From the NCBI RefSeq assembly GCF_027594505.1, contig NZ_CP115149.1, positions 124,001 to 188,000 of the forward strand: a DNA stretch of 64,000 nucleotides. Direction: 5' to 3'. The position numbers were made by a program, and so were the translations under genes. This DNA is from Tepidiforma flava (GTDB lineage: Bacteria; Chloroflexota; Dehalococcoidia; Tepidiformales; Tepidiformaceae). Below the pieces are notes generated by a model. That model saw only the letters and a program-made list of their open reading frames with translations, made no database searches and was not told the origin of the DNA. Below, piece by piece: positions 21,259-30,638 of the stretch (positions within the stretch are counted from its first letter, which is position 1; every line of letters starts with the position of its first letter).

Positions 21259-22047
21259 ATGGCCGGCGGGCCGCAGCGGATCGTCTGCCTGACGGCGGAG
21301 ACGACGGAAATCGCATTCGCGGTTGGGGCCGGCGACCGGGTCGTTGGGGTGAGCGGCTACGCCATCCGGCCGCCGGAGGCGCGGAAGAAGCCGAAGGTCG
21401 CGGCTTTCCAGACGGCGCACGTCGAGCGGATCCCGGCGCTCGAGCCGGACCTCGTGCTGGGGTTCAGCGACCTGCAGGCGGAGATTGCGCGGGAGCTCAT
21501 CCGGGCCGGCGTGGCGGTGCTCATCACGAACCAGCGGACGCTCGCAGAGACGGCGCAAGCGATGCGGCTGATCGGGGCGGCGTGCGGCGAGCCGGCGGCG
21601 GGGGAGGCGCTGGCGGCGCAGTTCGAGGCAGCGCTGGAGGCGGTTGCGGCGCGGCCGACCCGGCCGGAGCGGCGGCCGCGGGTGTACTTCGAGGAATGGG
21701 ACGACCCGCTGATCTCAGGCATCGCGTGGGTGAGCGAGCTCATCGAGCGGTGCGGCGGGGAGGACATCTTCCCGGAGCTGCGCGGGTGCCGGGCGGCGCG
21801 GCAGCGGGTGGTAGACCCGGCGGAGGTGGCGCGGCGCGACCCGGAGATCATCATCGCGAGCTGGTGCGGGAAGAAGGCGCGGCTCGAGCGGATTGCGGCG
21901 CGGCCGGGCTGGGAGCGCGTGAGCGCGGTGCGCGACGGCCGGCTGCACGAAATCAAGTCGCCGGACATCCTGGCGCCGGGGCCGAGCCTGCTGCACGGGG
22001 CGCGGCAGCTCGCGGCAGTGCTCGACGGGGTTACTGGCGCGGCGTGA
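21259..22047 (+). CDS. BtuF-like metal/cobalamin binding protein without signal peptide
   Basis: A 262-aa protein of the helical-backbone metal-receptor superfamily (class III ABC solute-binding, BtuF/FhuD type). RIVCLTAETTEIAFAVGAGDRVVGV is the standard first strand and helix of the fold (quoted here only in part: VGAGDRVVGVSGYA). PDLVLGFSDLQAEI and VLITNQRTLAETAQAMRLIG follow, then a second lobe with SELIERCGGEDIFPE and PEIIIASWCG. No signal peptide or lipobox precedes the domain. The ATG sits 2 bases after the purS stop, so a longer N-terminus is unlikely. No transporter genes adjoin. It ends convergent with, and overlapping, the next gene by 17 bases. Intact. Confidence 0.75.
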   Translation: MAGGPQRIVCLTAETTEIAFAVGAGDRVVGVSGYAIRPPEARKKPKVAAFQTAHVERIPALEPDLVLGFSDLQAEIARELIRAGVAVLITNQRTLAETAQAMRLIGAACGEPAAGEALAAQFEAALEAVAARPTRPERRPRVYFEEWDDPLISGIAWVSELIERCGGEDIFPELRGCRAARQRVVDPAEVARRDPEIIIASWCGKKARLERIAARPGWERVSAVRDGRLHEIKSPDILAPGPSLLHGARQLAAVLDGVTGAA

Positions 22048-23377
22048 CCGGGCCCGGGTCGACGGCGAAGTAGACCTCGCAGGCGCGGCGGGCGGCGCCG
22101 GGCTCGAGCACGGGCGGACGTTTCACGAAGCGGGATTCTTCGATGATGAGCTGGAGGATGTCGCGCGGGTGGCAGCTGCGGAGGTTGCCGTTCGAGGCGC
22201 GGCGGACGAGTTCGACGGCGACTTCGATACCCTGGGGCTGGCTTCGACGCCCATCGCATCGGCGAAGCGCCGGAAGATTTCGGCCATCTGCTCGGGGGTC
22301 GGTTCGGGGATGCGGATTTTGTACGGGATGCGGCGGAGGTGCGCCTCTTCGAGCATCGCCTTCGGCTCGAGGTTGGTGCTGAAGCAGATGGTCGAGCGGA
22401 AGGGGAAGGTGATGCGCTCGCCGGTGACGAGCGACATGGTGTCTTCACCGCGTTCGAGGGCGGCGATCCAGCGGTTGAGAAGGGCGTGGGGGAGACCTGC
22501 TGGCGGCCGAAGTCGTCGATGGCGAGGAGGCCGCCGTGGGCCTTCACGTGGGCCGGGGCCTGGTGGTAGCCGAGGGCCGGGTCGTAGGCGAGGTCGAGGT
22601 CCTCCGGGCGGAGTTCGCCGCCGACGAAGACGAAGGGCCGGCGGATGCGGAGCCAGCGGCGGTCGAACTGGGAGGTAGCGTCGGCGGTGTCATCGCCTTC
22701 GACCGGCTGGTGCACGAGGTCGTCGTAGAGGCGGATGATGTGGCCGCTGACGTAGACAGCCATGGGCATGAGGGTGACGCCCTGGATGGCCTCGCTGGTG
22801 AGTTCGAGGATGGTCGTCTTGCCGTTGCCGGGGGCACCCCAGAGCATGGCGGGGCGGCCGCTGGTGAGCGCGAGGCAGACTTTGGCGACGACGTCGCGGG
22901 CGAGGACGAGCTGCTGGAGGGCGCGGGCGAGGCGGACGGGGTCGGGGGCGCCGATTTCGGTGTCGCGTTCGAGGACGCGGAAGTAGTCCTGAATGGGGAC
23001 GGGCACGGGGCCGACATACTTGCTGCGGCCGAAGGCGTTTTCGGCCTCGCGCATGCCGAGTTCGGTGAGGCGGTACTGCCATTCGGTTTCGAGGCGGCCG
23101 GAGGCGGAGGTCGTTTCGACGAGGCGCTGGCGGCGGAGTTCGTCGAGGGCCTCGCGGGCGACGCCGGGAGAGACGCGCATCGCGTTCGCGATGCCGACGG
23201 GCGTGGGGACGGTAATGCGGTAGAGGGTCTTCAGGGTGAGGTCTTCGATGAAGCGCTCGGGGAGGCCCAGTTCGTAGATGTGGTCGGGGGCCTCAGGAAG
23301 CGAGGGGAGGCGCGCAGGTGGCTGGGGGCCTGGCGCGGCGGCTGCTGGCGCGGTTCCTCGGCGTACTCCGGCTGCAT
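22031..23377 (-). CDS. AAA ATPase with N-terminal winged-helix segment (three apparent frameshifts)
   Basis: The repaired protein is 449 aa. A Pro/Gln-rich start (YAEEPRQQPPRQ) is followed by a winged-helix-like block (VPTPVGIANAMRVSPG, then EALDELRRQRLVETT). The AAA core has Walker A LWGAPGNGKTT, Walker B GGLLAIDDFGRQ and sensor region TICFSTNLEPKAML, then RRIPYKIRIPEPT. The end carries LRSCHPRDILQLI. It looks like an MoxR- or ClpX-like remodeller of unknown target. Breaks at 23324-23328, 22488-22492 and 22234-22237 are each repaired by one base. ATG at 23377 is chosen because GGAG lies about 9 bases upstream; without the first repair a GTG at 23420 would be the start. Confidence 0.72.
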
Positions 23378-23516
23378 GGCGAGGCTCCCGGAGGTCGGGG
23401 GAATGGGTGCTCCATATCACCTACCTGCGTGGCACCGAGCGCCGTTCGGGGCGCGTGCCCTACCTTGAAGGTCGGCAGGCAGGGAAGCGCGCCCAGATCC
23501 GGGGGTGATGAAGCGG

Positions 23517-24159
23517 CTATTCCCCGGGTGACAGCGGCGTGAACGGCGGGTTGTCGCCGCCGGGCGGCGCAGGGGCGGGTCGGCGAAGGCGAAGCGGCCT
23601 TCCATGTCCCAGAGGAGCCACCACTCACGGCGGACTTCCATGCGGAGGTAGCGGTCGGCCCCGCGGAGGACGGCCACCGTGGGGCTGAAGCCGGCGGCGG
23701 CAAAGGCGCGGCGGGCGGGCACGTTGGCTTCGAGCGTATGGAGGTAGATTTCGCGGAACGGGTGGGCGGCGAAGAGGTAGCGGAGGAACAGGACGACGGC
23801 TTCGCGGCCGAAACCGGCGCCGCGGCGGCGGGCATCGCCGATGGTGATCCCGAGCTCGGCCGAATCGCCGGCTTCACCGTTGTAGTACATGACGGTGCCG
23901 ATGTGTTCGCCGGCGATGGTATCGATGGCGAGCTGGTCGCGGCCGTAGCCGGCGAGGCGGGTTTCCTGTTCGAAGGTCTCGAGGAAGCGGGCGAACGAGG
24001 GGGGACGGGCGCCTGGCCGTTGAGGCGGGCGGTTTCCGGGTCGCGCCGCCAGTGGTACTCGTCGATGGCGTCGCTGCGGCGGCGGCGGCGGAGGAGGACG
24101 TTCCGGCCGCGGGCGACGACGAGGGCAGCGTCGCCGGCTGGCGGCGTCTCGAGCGTCAC
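23517..24159 (-). CDS. GNAT family N-acetyltransferase, RimJ/RimL type (two apparent frameshifts)
   Basis: The repaired protein is 214 aa. The acetyl-CoA site is visible as GITIGDARRRGAGFGREAV, followed by the RimJ/L-type block FREIYLHTLEANVPARRAFAAAGF (shortened: HTLEANVPARRAFA). The N-terminal strand LRRRRRSDAIDEYHWRRDPE fits the same subfamily, whose members acetylate protein N-termini or small amines. Breaks at 23999-24004 and 23572-23575 are each repaired by one base. GTG at 24159 overlaps the NUDIX stop by GTGA. The substrate is unknown. Confidence 0.8.
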
Positions 24160-24600
24160 ACCTCGACCCCGAGACGCCGGGCGGCTTCGCGGAGGAGGTT
24201 CCGCTCGCCCTCGTAGGTGAGGAGTTCGAGGGCCTCGGGGATGGTCACCCAGCGGACTTCGTCGAACTCATGGTCGTGGTTAGCGACGTCGCCGCCGACG
24301 GGCTCCATCAGCCAGTGGTGGACGCGCTTGTGATAGCGGGTGCCGTTGGCGGTGAACCAGTACTCGATGCTGCCGATCGGTTCGCCGAGGCGGACGTCGA
24401 GGCCGGTTTCTTCGCGGACTTCGCGGAGGGCCGTTTCTTCGAGGGGTTCCCCTCATCCGGTGTGCCCTTGGGGAGCACCCAGAGGCGCTCGGCGCGGCGG
24501 CCGCAGATGGCGACCTGGACGTCACCGGTTTCGGTGCGGCGCCGGGGATGCCGCCGGCGGAGACGACGTCTTCGATGGGGAGGCGCGAGCGGGAGGTCAC
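24156..24600 (-). CDS. NUDIX hydrolase (two apparent frameshifts)
   Basis: The repaired protein is 148 aa. The full Nudix box G-x5-E-x7-REV-x-EE-x-GL is recovered across the second break: GTPDEGEPLEETALREV followed by REETGL. It begins with SAGGIPGRRTETG and VQVAICGRRAERLWVLPKG, typical of Ap4A-hydrolase or MutT-like members. Breaks at about 24539-24544 and at CCCC 24449-24452 need one base each. Start GTG at 24600 overlaps the HEAT-repeat stop, and its stop overlaps the GNAT start, both as GTGA. It probably hydrolyses a nucleoside diphosphate derivative. Confidence 0.85.
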
Positions 24601-25516
24601 GGGAGCTCTCCGAAGCGGCGGAACTGGATGCCGCGCGCGGCCTCGAGGGCAGCTTCGACGGCGTCTTCGAGGCCGGGCGGCGCTTCGTCGCGGTAGGATT
24701 CGAGGAGTTCGACGCCCTCGTCGCCGCCGATGTCGCCGAGGGCTTCGATGACGGCGAAGAGCACCTCAGCATCGTCGTCGCTGAGCGCTTCGCCGAGCGC
24801 GGGGACGAGCTCTTCGGAGCCGAGCGCGCCGGCGGCGAGGGCGGCCTCGAAGCGCATTTCGGGGTCATCGGCGGCGAGCTGTTCGGCGATGTACTCGGCC
24901 CATTCTTCGCGCGCGGAATAGCCCATGGCGCGGATGGCGGCGAGGCGGAGGGCGGGCTGGCCGCTTTCGTAGGCGGCTTCGATGACGGCGGGGACGCGGG
25001 GGTCGCCGCTGGGGCCGAGCGCCTCGACCGCAGCAGCGCGGAGGCCTTCCACGCTGGATGCTGCAGCCTCGAGGAGGGCGGCGGTCATGCGCCGGGCGGT
25101 GCGCTCATCGAGACGGCCGTATTCGGCGGCTTCGAGGAAGCGGAGGAGGCTGCGGGCGGCGGCGGCGCGGACATCGAGGTCGCGCTCGGTTTCGACGAGG
25201 GTGACGAGGAGGTCGCCGGCGGCCGGGTCGAGCGATTCCCAGAGGGCCTGGATGGCGCGGAGGCGGACGGACGGCTCGGGGTCCGCGAGGCCGACGCGGC
25301 CGAGGGCGGTGAAGTCGAGGGCGAGGTCTTCATCGGCGAGTTCGTAGGCTTCGTCGAGGAGGAATTCGCGCTCCGGGAGGGGGATGTCGAGCCAGCGCTC
25401 GCGGAGGTAGGCGGCATCGGCGCGGTCGAGGTCGGAGAGGGCGGCGAACTCCGCGGGCCGGGGCCGGGTGCCGGCGGCGACGGCGTCGAGGAAGCGCTGA
25501 ATCCCGGGGAGGGCAT
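24597..25516 (-). CDS. HEAT-repeat protein (apparent frameshift near start)
   Basis: A 306-aa all-helical protein of roughly six HEAT or PBS-lyase-type repeats. Examples are DPEPSVRLRAIQALWE, RDLDVRAAAARSLLRFLE, GDPRVPAVIEAAYESG, DDPEMRFEAALAAGALG and DDDAEVLFAVIEALGDIG. Such proteins act as scaffolds; no catalytic residue is visible. If ATG at 25516 is the start, one base must be added in GGGG 25506-25509; everything downstream is clean. It begins 17 bases after the repaired gpsA stop and overlaps NUDIX. Confidence 0.75.
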
Positions 25517-25532
25517 CACCGTGATCGTAGCA

Positions 25533-26538
25533 TCACCGGCGGGGAGTTCTTCGCGGGCGAGCGGACGGCCGAGGAGGCGAAGCATCGCCTCGGGGACGGT
25601 GCGGGCGCCGCCGATGACGGCCGCGACCTCGGCGGTGATGGGGAGCTCGACGCCGGCAGCGGCGGCCATGCGGAGGGCGACGGGCGCGGTGCGGGCCCCT
25701 TCGACCGTTTCGCCGATTTCGGCGGCGGCCTCGGCGGGGAGCGGCCGGCGGCGAGGAGTTCGCCGAAGCGGCGGTTGCGGCTGAGCGGGGAGAAGCAGGT
25801 CGCGGCGAGGTCGCCGACGCCGGCGAGGCCGTTGAAGGTGGCGAGTTCGGCACCGAGGGCGAGCCCGAGACGCGTCATCTCGGCGAGGCCGCGGGTCATG
25901 ATGGCGGCGACGGCGTTGGCGCCGAAGCCGAGCCCCCATGCCGCGCCGGCAGCGATGGCGATGACGTTCTTCAGGGCGCCGGCGAGCTCGACCCCGACGA
26001 CGTCGGTGGAAGCGTAGACGCGGAAGGCGCCGTGGGAGAGGGCGTGCTGCCACGCGAGGCCGAGGTCGGGGTCGGGGACGGCGACGACGGCGGCGGCGGG
26101 CAGGCCGCGGATGATTTCGTGGGCGAGGTTCGGACCGGAGAGGGCGCCCGTACGGGCCGGGTCGAAGCCGAGCGCGGCGAGGAGGGCGGTCATGCGGCTG
26201 GAGGTCTCGAGGTCGAGGCCCTTGGTGGCGGAGACGACGGGAACCGTCGCGGGGAGGCCGCTGGCGAGGACGCTTTCGCGGACGGCGTGCGAGGGGACGG
26301 CGACGAGCGCGCCGGCGAGGGAGGCTGCGTGCCCGGGGGTGAGCGGCGCGGGATGGACGTGAACGCGGGGGCCGAGGACGCGGCCGGCCCCGAGGCGCTC
26401 CAGGCCGCCGGCGGCGCGGACGGCGTGGGCTTCGAGTTCCGAGCGGACGACGAGGATGACATCGCTGCCAGCGCGTTCGAGGAGGGCGGCGAGGGTGACG
26501 CCCCAGGAGGTGGCGCCGAGGACGGCGTAGGCGGACAT
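25533..26538 (-). CDS. gpsA: Glycerol-3-phosphate dehydrogenase [NAD(P)+] (two apparent frameshifts)
   Basis: Makes sn-glycerol-3-phosphate for phospholipids. The repaired protein is 335 aa. The dinucleotide fold opens AVLGATSWGVTLAALL; SATKGLD, LSGPNLAHEI, the catalytic-lysine block GALKNVIAIAAGAAWGLGFGANA (shortened: GALKNVIAIA) and NGLAGVGDLAATC identify the family. Breaks at 25736-25739 and at GGGG 25541-25544 each need one base; the second yields a stop after REELPRR at 25533. The ATG overlaps the plsY stop (TGATG), linking two consecutive steps of glycerolipid synthesis. Confidence 0.92.
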
Positions 26539-27158
26539 CAGCCGGTGGCGGGCCGGTCGCCGCCCTGGCCGATGCGCGGTTCGGTGCCGTTCAGGAGGCG
26601 CCGGATATTGGGGATGTGCTTGTATTCGACGAGGGCAGTGGCGAAGAGGCTGTACCAGGCGAAGGCCGGGTCGGTCTTCCCGGCGATGGCGAGGCCGCAG
26701 ATGATCGCCGCGCAGATCGGCACGCCCACGACGGACATGAAGGAGACGTAGCGGGTCGCGCCGACGAGGACGGCGCCGATGAGCGGGAAGAAGAGCGAGA
26801 TGAGCGGGGCGAGGCCGAGGATGCCGCCGTAGGTGCTGGCGACGCCGCGGCCCCCGGAACCCGGCGAAGACGGGCCAGACGTGGCCGACGATTGCCGCGC
26901 CGGCGCCGACCGCCGCGACTTCGTTGGAATCGAAGAGGTAACGGCCGACGAGGGCCGGGACGGCGCCCTTGGCGATATCGAGGACCATGACGATGGCGGC
27001 GGGAATTTTGCCGGCGGTGCGGAGGACGTTGGTGGTGCCGGTCTTGCCGCTGCCGGATTCGCGGATATCGCGGCCGAGCCAGAGGTAGCCGACGATGAGG
27101 CCCCAGGGAGGGAGCCGAGGAGGTAACCGAAGAGGGCGTTGACGACGTAGGGGATCAC
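26538..27158 (-). CDS. plsY: Acyl-phosphate:glycerol-3-phosphate acyltransferase (apparent frameshifts)
   Basis: Membrane enzyme that acylates glycerol-3-phosphate from acyl phosphate. The repaired protein is about 207 aa with about five helices. Family motifs are GYLLGSLPWG at the N-terminus, GSGKTGTTNVLR, and FRGGRGVASTYGG (the family GGKGVA motif with Arg). One base must be added at about 27106-27108, and two in the single run CCCCC 26851-26855, which should be seven long. Start GTG at 27158 overlaps the der stop as GTGA. Its product partner gpsA follows directly. Confidence 0.9.
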   Translation of the reverse strand: MIPYVVNALFGYLLGSLPGASSSATSGSAAISANPAAARPAPPTSSAPPAKFPPPSSWSSISPRAPSRPSSAVTSSIPTKSRRSAPARQSSATSGPSSPGSGGRGVASTYGGILGLAPLISLFFPLIGAVLVGATRYVSFMSVVGVPICAAIICGLAIAGKTDPAFAWYSLFATALVEYKHIPNIRRLLNGTEPRIGQGGDRPATG

Positions 27159-28496
27159 GAAGCGGAATCTTCGCCCGAACGGGCTCTGAAGACCAGCTTG
27201 ATGGCGGTGCCTTCGAAATCGGCGGCCTCGCGGATGGCGCGTTCGAGGTAGCGGCGGTAGCTGAAATGGACGAGCTCGGGGTCGTTCACGAAGAGGACGA
27301 AGGTTGGCGGGTCGATGCCGGCCTGGGTGGCGTAGAAGAGTTTGAAGCGCCGGTTGTGGACGAGCGGCGGGACGTGCTCGCGGACGGCGCGGGAGAGGAT
27401 AGCGTTCAATTCGGGCGTCGGGATGCGGCGGCGGCGGGCCTCCCGGGCTGCCTGCACGAGGCGGAGCAGCTCGGGAAGGCCGCGCCGTTCGAGCGCGGAA
27501 ATGAAGGTGTAGAGGGCCCAGGGCACGAAGCGGATGCGGCTGCGCATCTGGCGCTCGGCCCAGGCTTTGCGCTCGGCCGGGTCCTCCCAGAGGTCGGTCT
27601 TGTTGACGGCGATGACGAGGCCTTTCGCGTTCTCGACGGCGATGCCGGCGATGTGGGTGTCCTGGGCGGTGACGCCTTCGCTGCCGTCGACGACGAGGAC
27701 GGCGACATCGCAGCGCTCCACGGCGCGGGTGGTGCGGAGGACGGAGTGGCGTTCGACGCCCTTGCCGAGCTTGCCGGGGCGGCGGACACCGGCGGTATCG
27801 ATGAGGACGAAGGAGCCTTCCGGCGTGTCGATTTCGGTGTCGATGGCGTCGCGGGTGGTGCCGGCGACGTCGCTGACGATGACCCGCTCCTGGCCGAGGA
27901 TGGCGTTGACAAGCATCGACTTGCCGACGTTAGGGCGGCCGATGATAGCGACGCGGGTGCGGTCCGATTCGGGGACGAGCGGGATCTCCGGCAAGAGGGC
28001 CACGACCATGTCGAGCATGGTGCGGACGTTTACGTCGTGGAGGGCGCTGACAGGGAGCGGTTCGCCGAAGCCGAGCGCGGACGCCTCGGCGATGCCGGCG
28101 AGTTCGCGCGCCTCGTTGTCAGCCTTGTTGGCAACGAGGATGGTGGGTTTTTGGGCGCGGCGGACGACATCGGCCATGTCGTAGTCGCTCGCGGTGAGGC
28201 CGTCGCGGGCGTCCACGACGAAGATGACGACCGCAGCCGTATCGATGGCCTGCTGGACCTGCCCCATGATGAGGGGGCGTAGACGTTCTGTTCGTTGGTC
28301 TCGTAGCCGCCGGTGTCGATGATGCGGAAGCGGCGGTCGAGCCATTCGACGTCGGCTTCGAGGCGGTCACGGGTGGTGCCGGGCTCGTCTTCGACGATGG
28401 CGCGGCGTTCTCCGACGACGCGGTTGAAGATCGACGACTTGCCCACGTTCGGGCGGCCGACGATGACGACGCGGGGAGGATGTCGGTTGCGGTCAC
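27155..28496 (-). CDS. der: Ribosome-assembly GTPase Der (two apparent frameshifts)
   Basis: Der/EngA has two tandem G domains and a C-terminal KH-like domain and matures the 50S subunit. The repaired protein is 447 aa. G domain 1 has [19 protein letters not shown] and ANKADN; G domain 2 has [25 protein letters not shown] and [10 protein letters not shown]. The KH-like end carries [18 protein letters not shown], the usual Der terminus. Breaks at 28473-28476 and 28273-28277 each need one base. Start GTG at 28496 overlaps the ybbR stop by GTGA. Confidence 0.95.
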
Positions 28497-29769
28497 GGGA
28501 GCACCTGGATGAGGGTGACGGTGACCGTCGATGGGGCTTCGAGTTTGAGTCCAGAGGGACCGGTCACAGATACAGGATAGGCTGCGGTGCCGGCTGTGGC
28601 ACCGGTGAGGGAGACCGCGGCCTTGATATCGGAAGGGCGGAGCGCCGACACGAGGTCGGCGGGGCCGCTGACGCGGACTTCGAGGGCGAGCGGCCGCGCC
28701 GGGTCGCGGGCGAGCCCGGGGGCAGGTTTTGGAGCTCGGGAGCGACGAGGAGGCTCGCGGCTGATTCGACGGGTTCGAACTTGATGGTGACGGTGACGGT
28801 GCGGCGGTCGAGGGAGACATTCGGGATGGCGACGAGGTTGCGGACGAGGCGGAGCTCGGTGCGGGCCCCGGTGACGTCGACCTTCTCGGCGGTCACGGCG
28901 TTCAGCTCGTTCACGACGGCGCGCTCGCCGGAGACGGTGACGGCAGGCGGGTCGATGGTGATGGAGGCGACGCGGTAGCCGACGGCCGGTGCGCCGCTGA
29001 GGTCGACGAGGACCGGGATGGAGCGCTGGACGAAGGCTTGCACGATGCGGATGGTGGCCGTGGCCCGCGGCGGCGAGATGGCGACAGTCTCGACGGTTCC
29101 GGTGGCGGACCGGGCGACGAGTTCGCCGGTGACGACGTAGGCCTGGTCCTTGACGCCGCTGAGGTTGACGTCGAGGTCGACGGACTGGACGGCCTGGACG
29201 CGCTCGGGGAGGCCGGAGATGGTAACGACGGCGGGCTCGACGGTCGTGCCGGATTCGTCCTCGCGGAAACCGGCGGGGAGCTGGCCGGAGCGGCGGATGG
29301 TGACCGGCACTTCGCGGGTGGCGGGTTCGACGAGGGTGATGCGGACCTGCGAGGGGATGACCTGGAGGACGCGGATGCCGGGCCGGCGGGAGGTGACGCG
29401 GACCTGGCGGAATTCTTCGACGCCGGGCTGCATGCCGCGGACGTCGACGCGGGCGTCGAAGTCGGACGGCGCGAGGGCGGCGAGGTCGTCGGCGCGTCCT
29501 TCGGCGATGACGCGGACGGAGTGGCTTTCGCGGACGATGTAGGGCCCGGCGTTTTCGGCGGTGACGACGATGGAGGCGGGCTGGCCTTCTTCGGGGAAGG
29601 TGACCGAGACGCGGGGGTTTTCCACGTCCTGGACGACGAACCAGATGGCGAAGGCGGCGAGAAGGCTGAACGTGGCCTGGGCCCAGTGTTCGCGGAGCGA
29701 CCGGGCGGAGCCGGCGAGGACCTGGCGGGCGGCCTGGCGGCGGGACGGGCGGCGGTGGTTGCCGTTCAC
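28493..29769 (-). CDS. YbbR-domain protein, likely CdaR (apparent frameshift)
   Basis: A 425-aa single-pass protein directly after the diadenylate cyclase, as CdaR is in other bacteria, where it regulates CdaA. The N-terminus is basic, followed by one helix ([18 protein letters not shown], about residues 34-50), and then an extracellular string of about four YbbR repeats. Repeat signatures include [29 protein letters not shown] and [14 protein letters not shown], each followed by PPAVTVSG-like strands. One break at 28718-28722 is repaired by one base. GTG start overlaps the cdaA stop, and its stop overlaps der, both GTGA. Confidence 0.82.
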
Positions 29770-30572
29770 GCGCGCACCTCGGCGGGGGAGGGGACGGCGG
29801 CCCCATCGGGTTCGAGGACCCATTCGAGGACGGCCCGGAGGCGGCGTTCATCGGGGACGGGGTGAGCCGGCCGTTGAGGGCGACGCTGATTTCGCCGGTC
29901 TCTTCGGAGACGACGACGGCAAGAGCATCGGTGGTTTCGGTGATGCCGAGCGCCGCGCGGTGACGGGTGCCGAGGTTGCGGTCGGCGGGGTCGGAGGCGA
30001 GCGGGAGGACGCAGCCGGCGGCGACGACGCGCTGGTCGCGGATGACGACGGCCATGTCGTGGAGGGGGAGTTGGGGAAGAAGATGCTGGTGAGGAGCTCG
30101 GGGAGACGCGGGCATCGACCGGCACGCCGGTTTCGATGACGTCCTGGAGGCCGGTTTCGCGCTCGATGACGACGATGCCGCCGTGGCGGGCGGCGGCCAT
30201 CCGGCCGGCAGCGCGGGAGACGGCATCGATGACGTCGCCGTATTCGGCGGTGCGGAACCAGCCGGAGAGGCCGGTGCGACCGAGACGGTCGAGGGCGCGG
30301 CGGATTTCGGGCTGGAAGATGATGACGGCGCCGACGAGGAGCGCGGTGACGGAGTGCTGGACGAGGAAGTTGATGACGACGAGGTCGAGGACGCGACCGA
30401 GCACGACGAAGACGAGGAAGAGCGCGACGACGCCCCGGAGCTGCGTCATCGCGCGGGTGCCGCTGAGGAGGCGGAGGGCGGCGTAAATCAGGACGGCGAT
30501 GAGAACGACATCGACGGCGCTGGTAAACGTGAACTGGTCGAGGACGTCGCGGACGTGGTCGAGGTCGAACAT
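29766..30572 (-). CDS. cdaA: Diadenylate cyclase CdaA (three apparent frameshifts)
   Basis: Makes the second messenger c-di-AMP from two ATP at the membrane. The repaired protein is 269 aa: about three N-terminal helices (residues about 15-90), then a DAC/DisA_N domain. [19 protein letters not shown], then [14 protein letters not shown] and [13 protein letters not shown] are the family blocks. The RHR motif is intact, but the DGA motif reads D-M-A. Breaks at 30100-30103, 30064-30068 and 29869-29872 each need one base. ATG at 30572; a TATGAT at 30611-30616 on the - strand may be a -10 with a leader of about 35 bases. First gene of the cdaA-ybbR-der-plsY-gpsA-HEAT-NUDIX-GNAT transcript. Confidence 0.87.
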   Translation of the reverse strand: MFDLDHVRDVLDQFTFTSAVDVVLIAVLIYAALRLLSGTRAMTQLRGVVALFLVFVVLGRVLDLVVINFLVQHSVTALLVGAVIIFQPEIRRALDRLGRTGLSGWFRTAEYGDVIDAVSRAAGRMAAARHGGIVVIERETGLQDVIETGVPVDARVSPSSSPASSSPTPPPRHGRRHPRPARRRRRLRPPARLRPRRPQPRHPSPRGARHHRNHRCSCRRRLRRDRRNQRRPQRPAHPVPDERRLRAVLEWVLEPDGAAVPSPAEVRA

Positions 30573-30638
30573 AGCGGCAGCGGGAGGCCCCGGGGCGTGG
30601 GCCGCCTCATCATACGCTGCCGGCGGGGAACGGCGGGT

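Noticed and set aside
24308-24868. Alternative long frame across the NUDIX and HEAT genes on the - strand
   Set aside because: Only a short central part (VQVAICGRRAERLW) is real NUDIX sequence; the rest is Ser/Pro/Ala-rich out-of-frame translation.
25085-25515. A gpsA carboxy-terminal extension running on to 25085
   Set aside because: The extension is Ser/Pro/Ala-rich and overlaps the clear HEAT-repeat reading in another frame; one added base at 25541-25544 ends gpsA at 25533.
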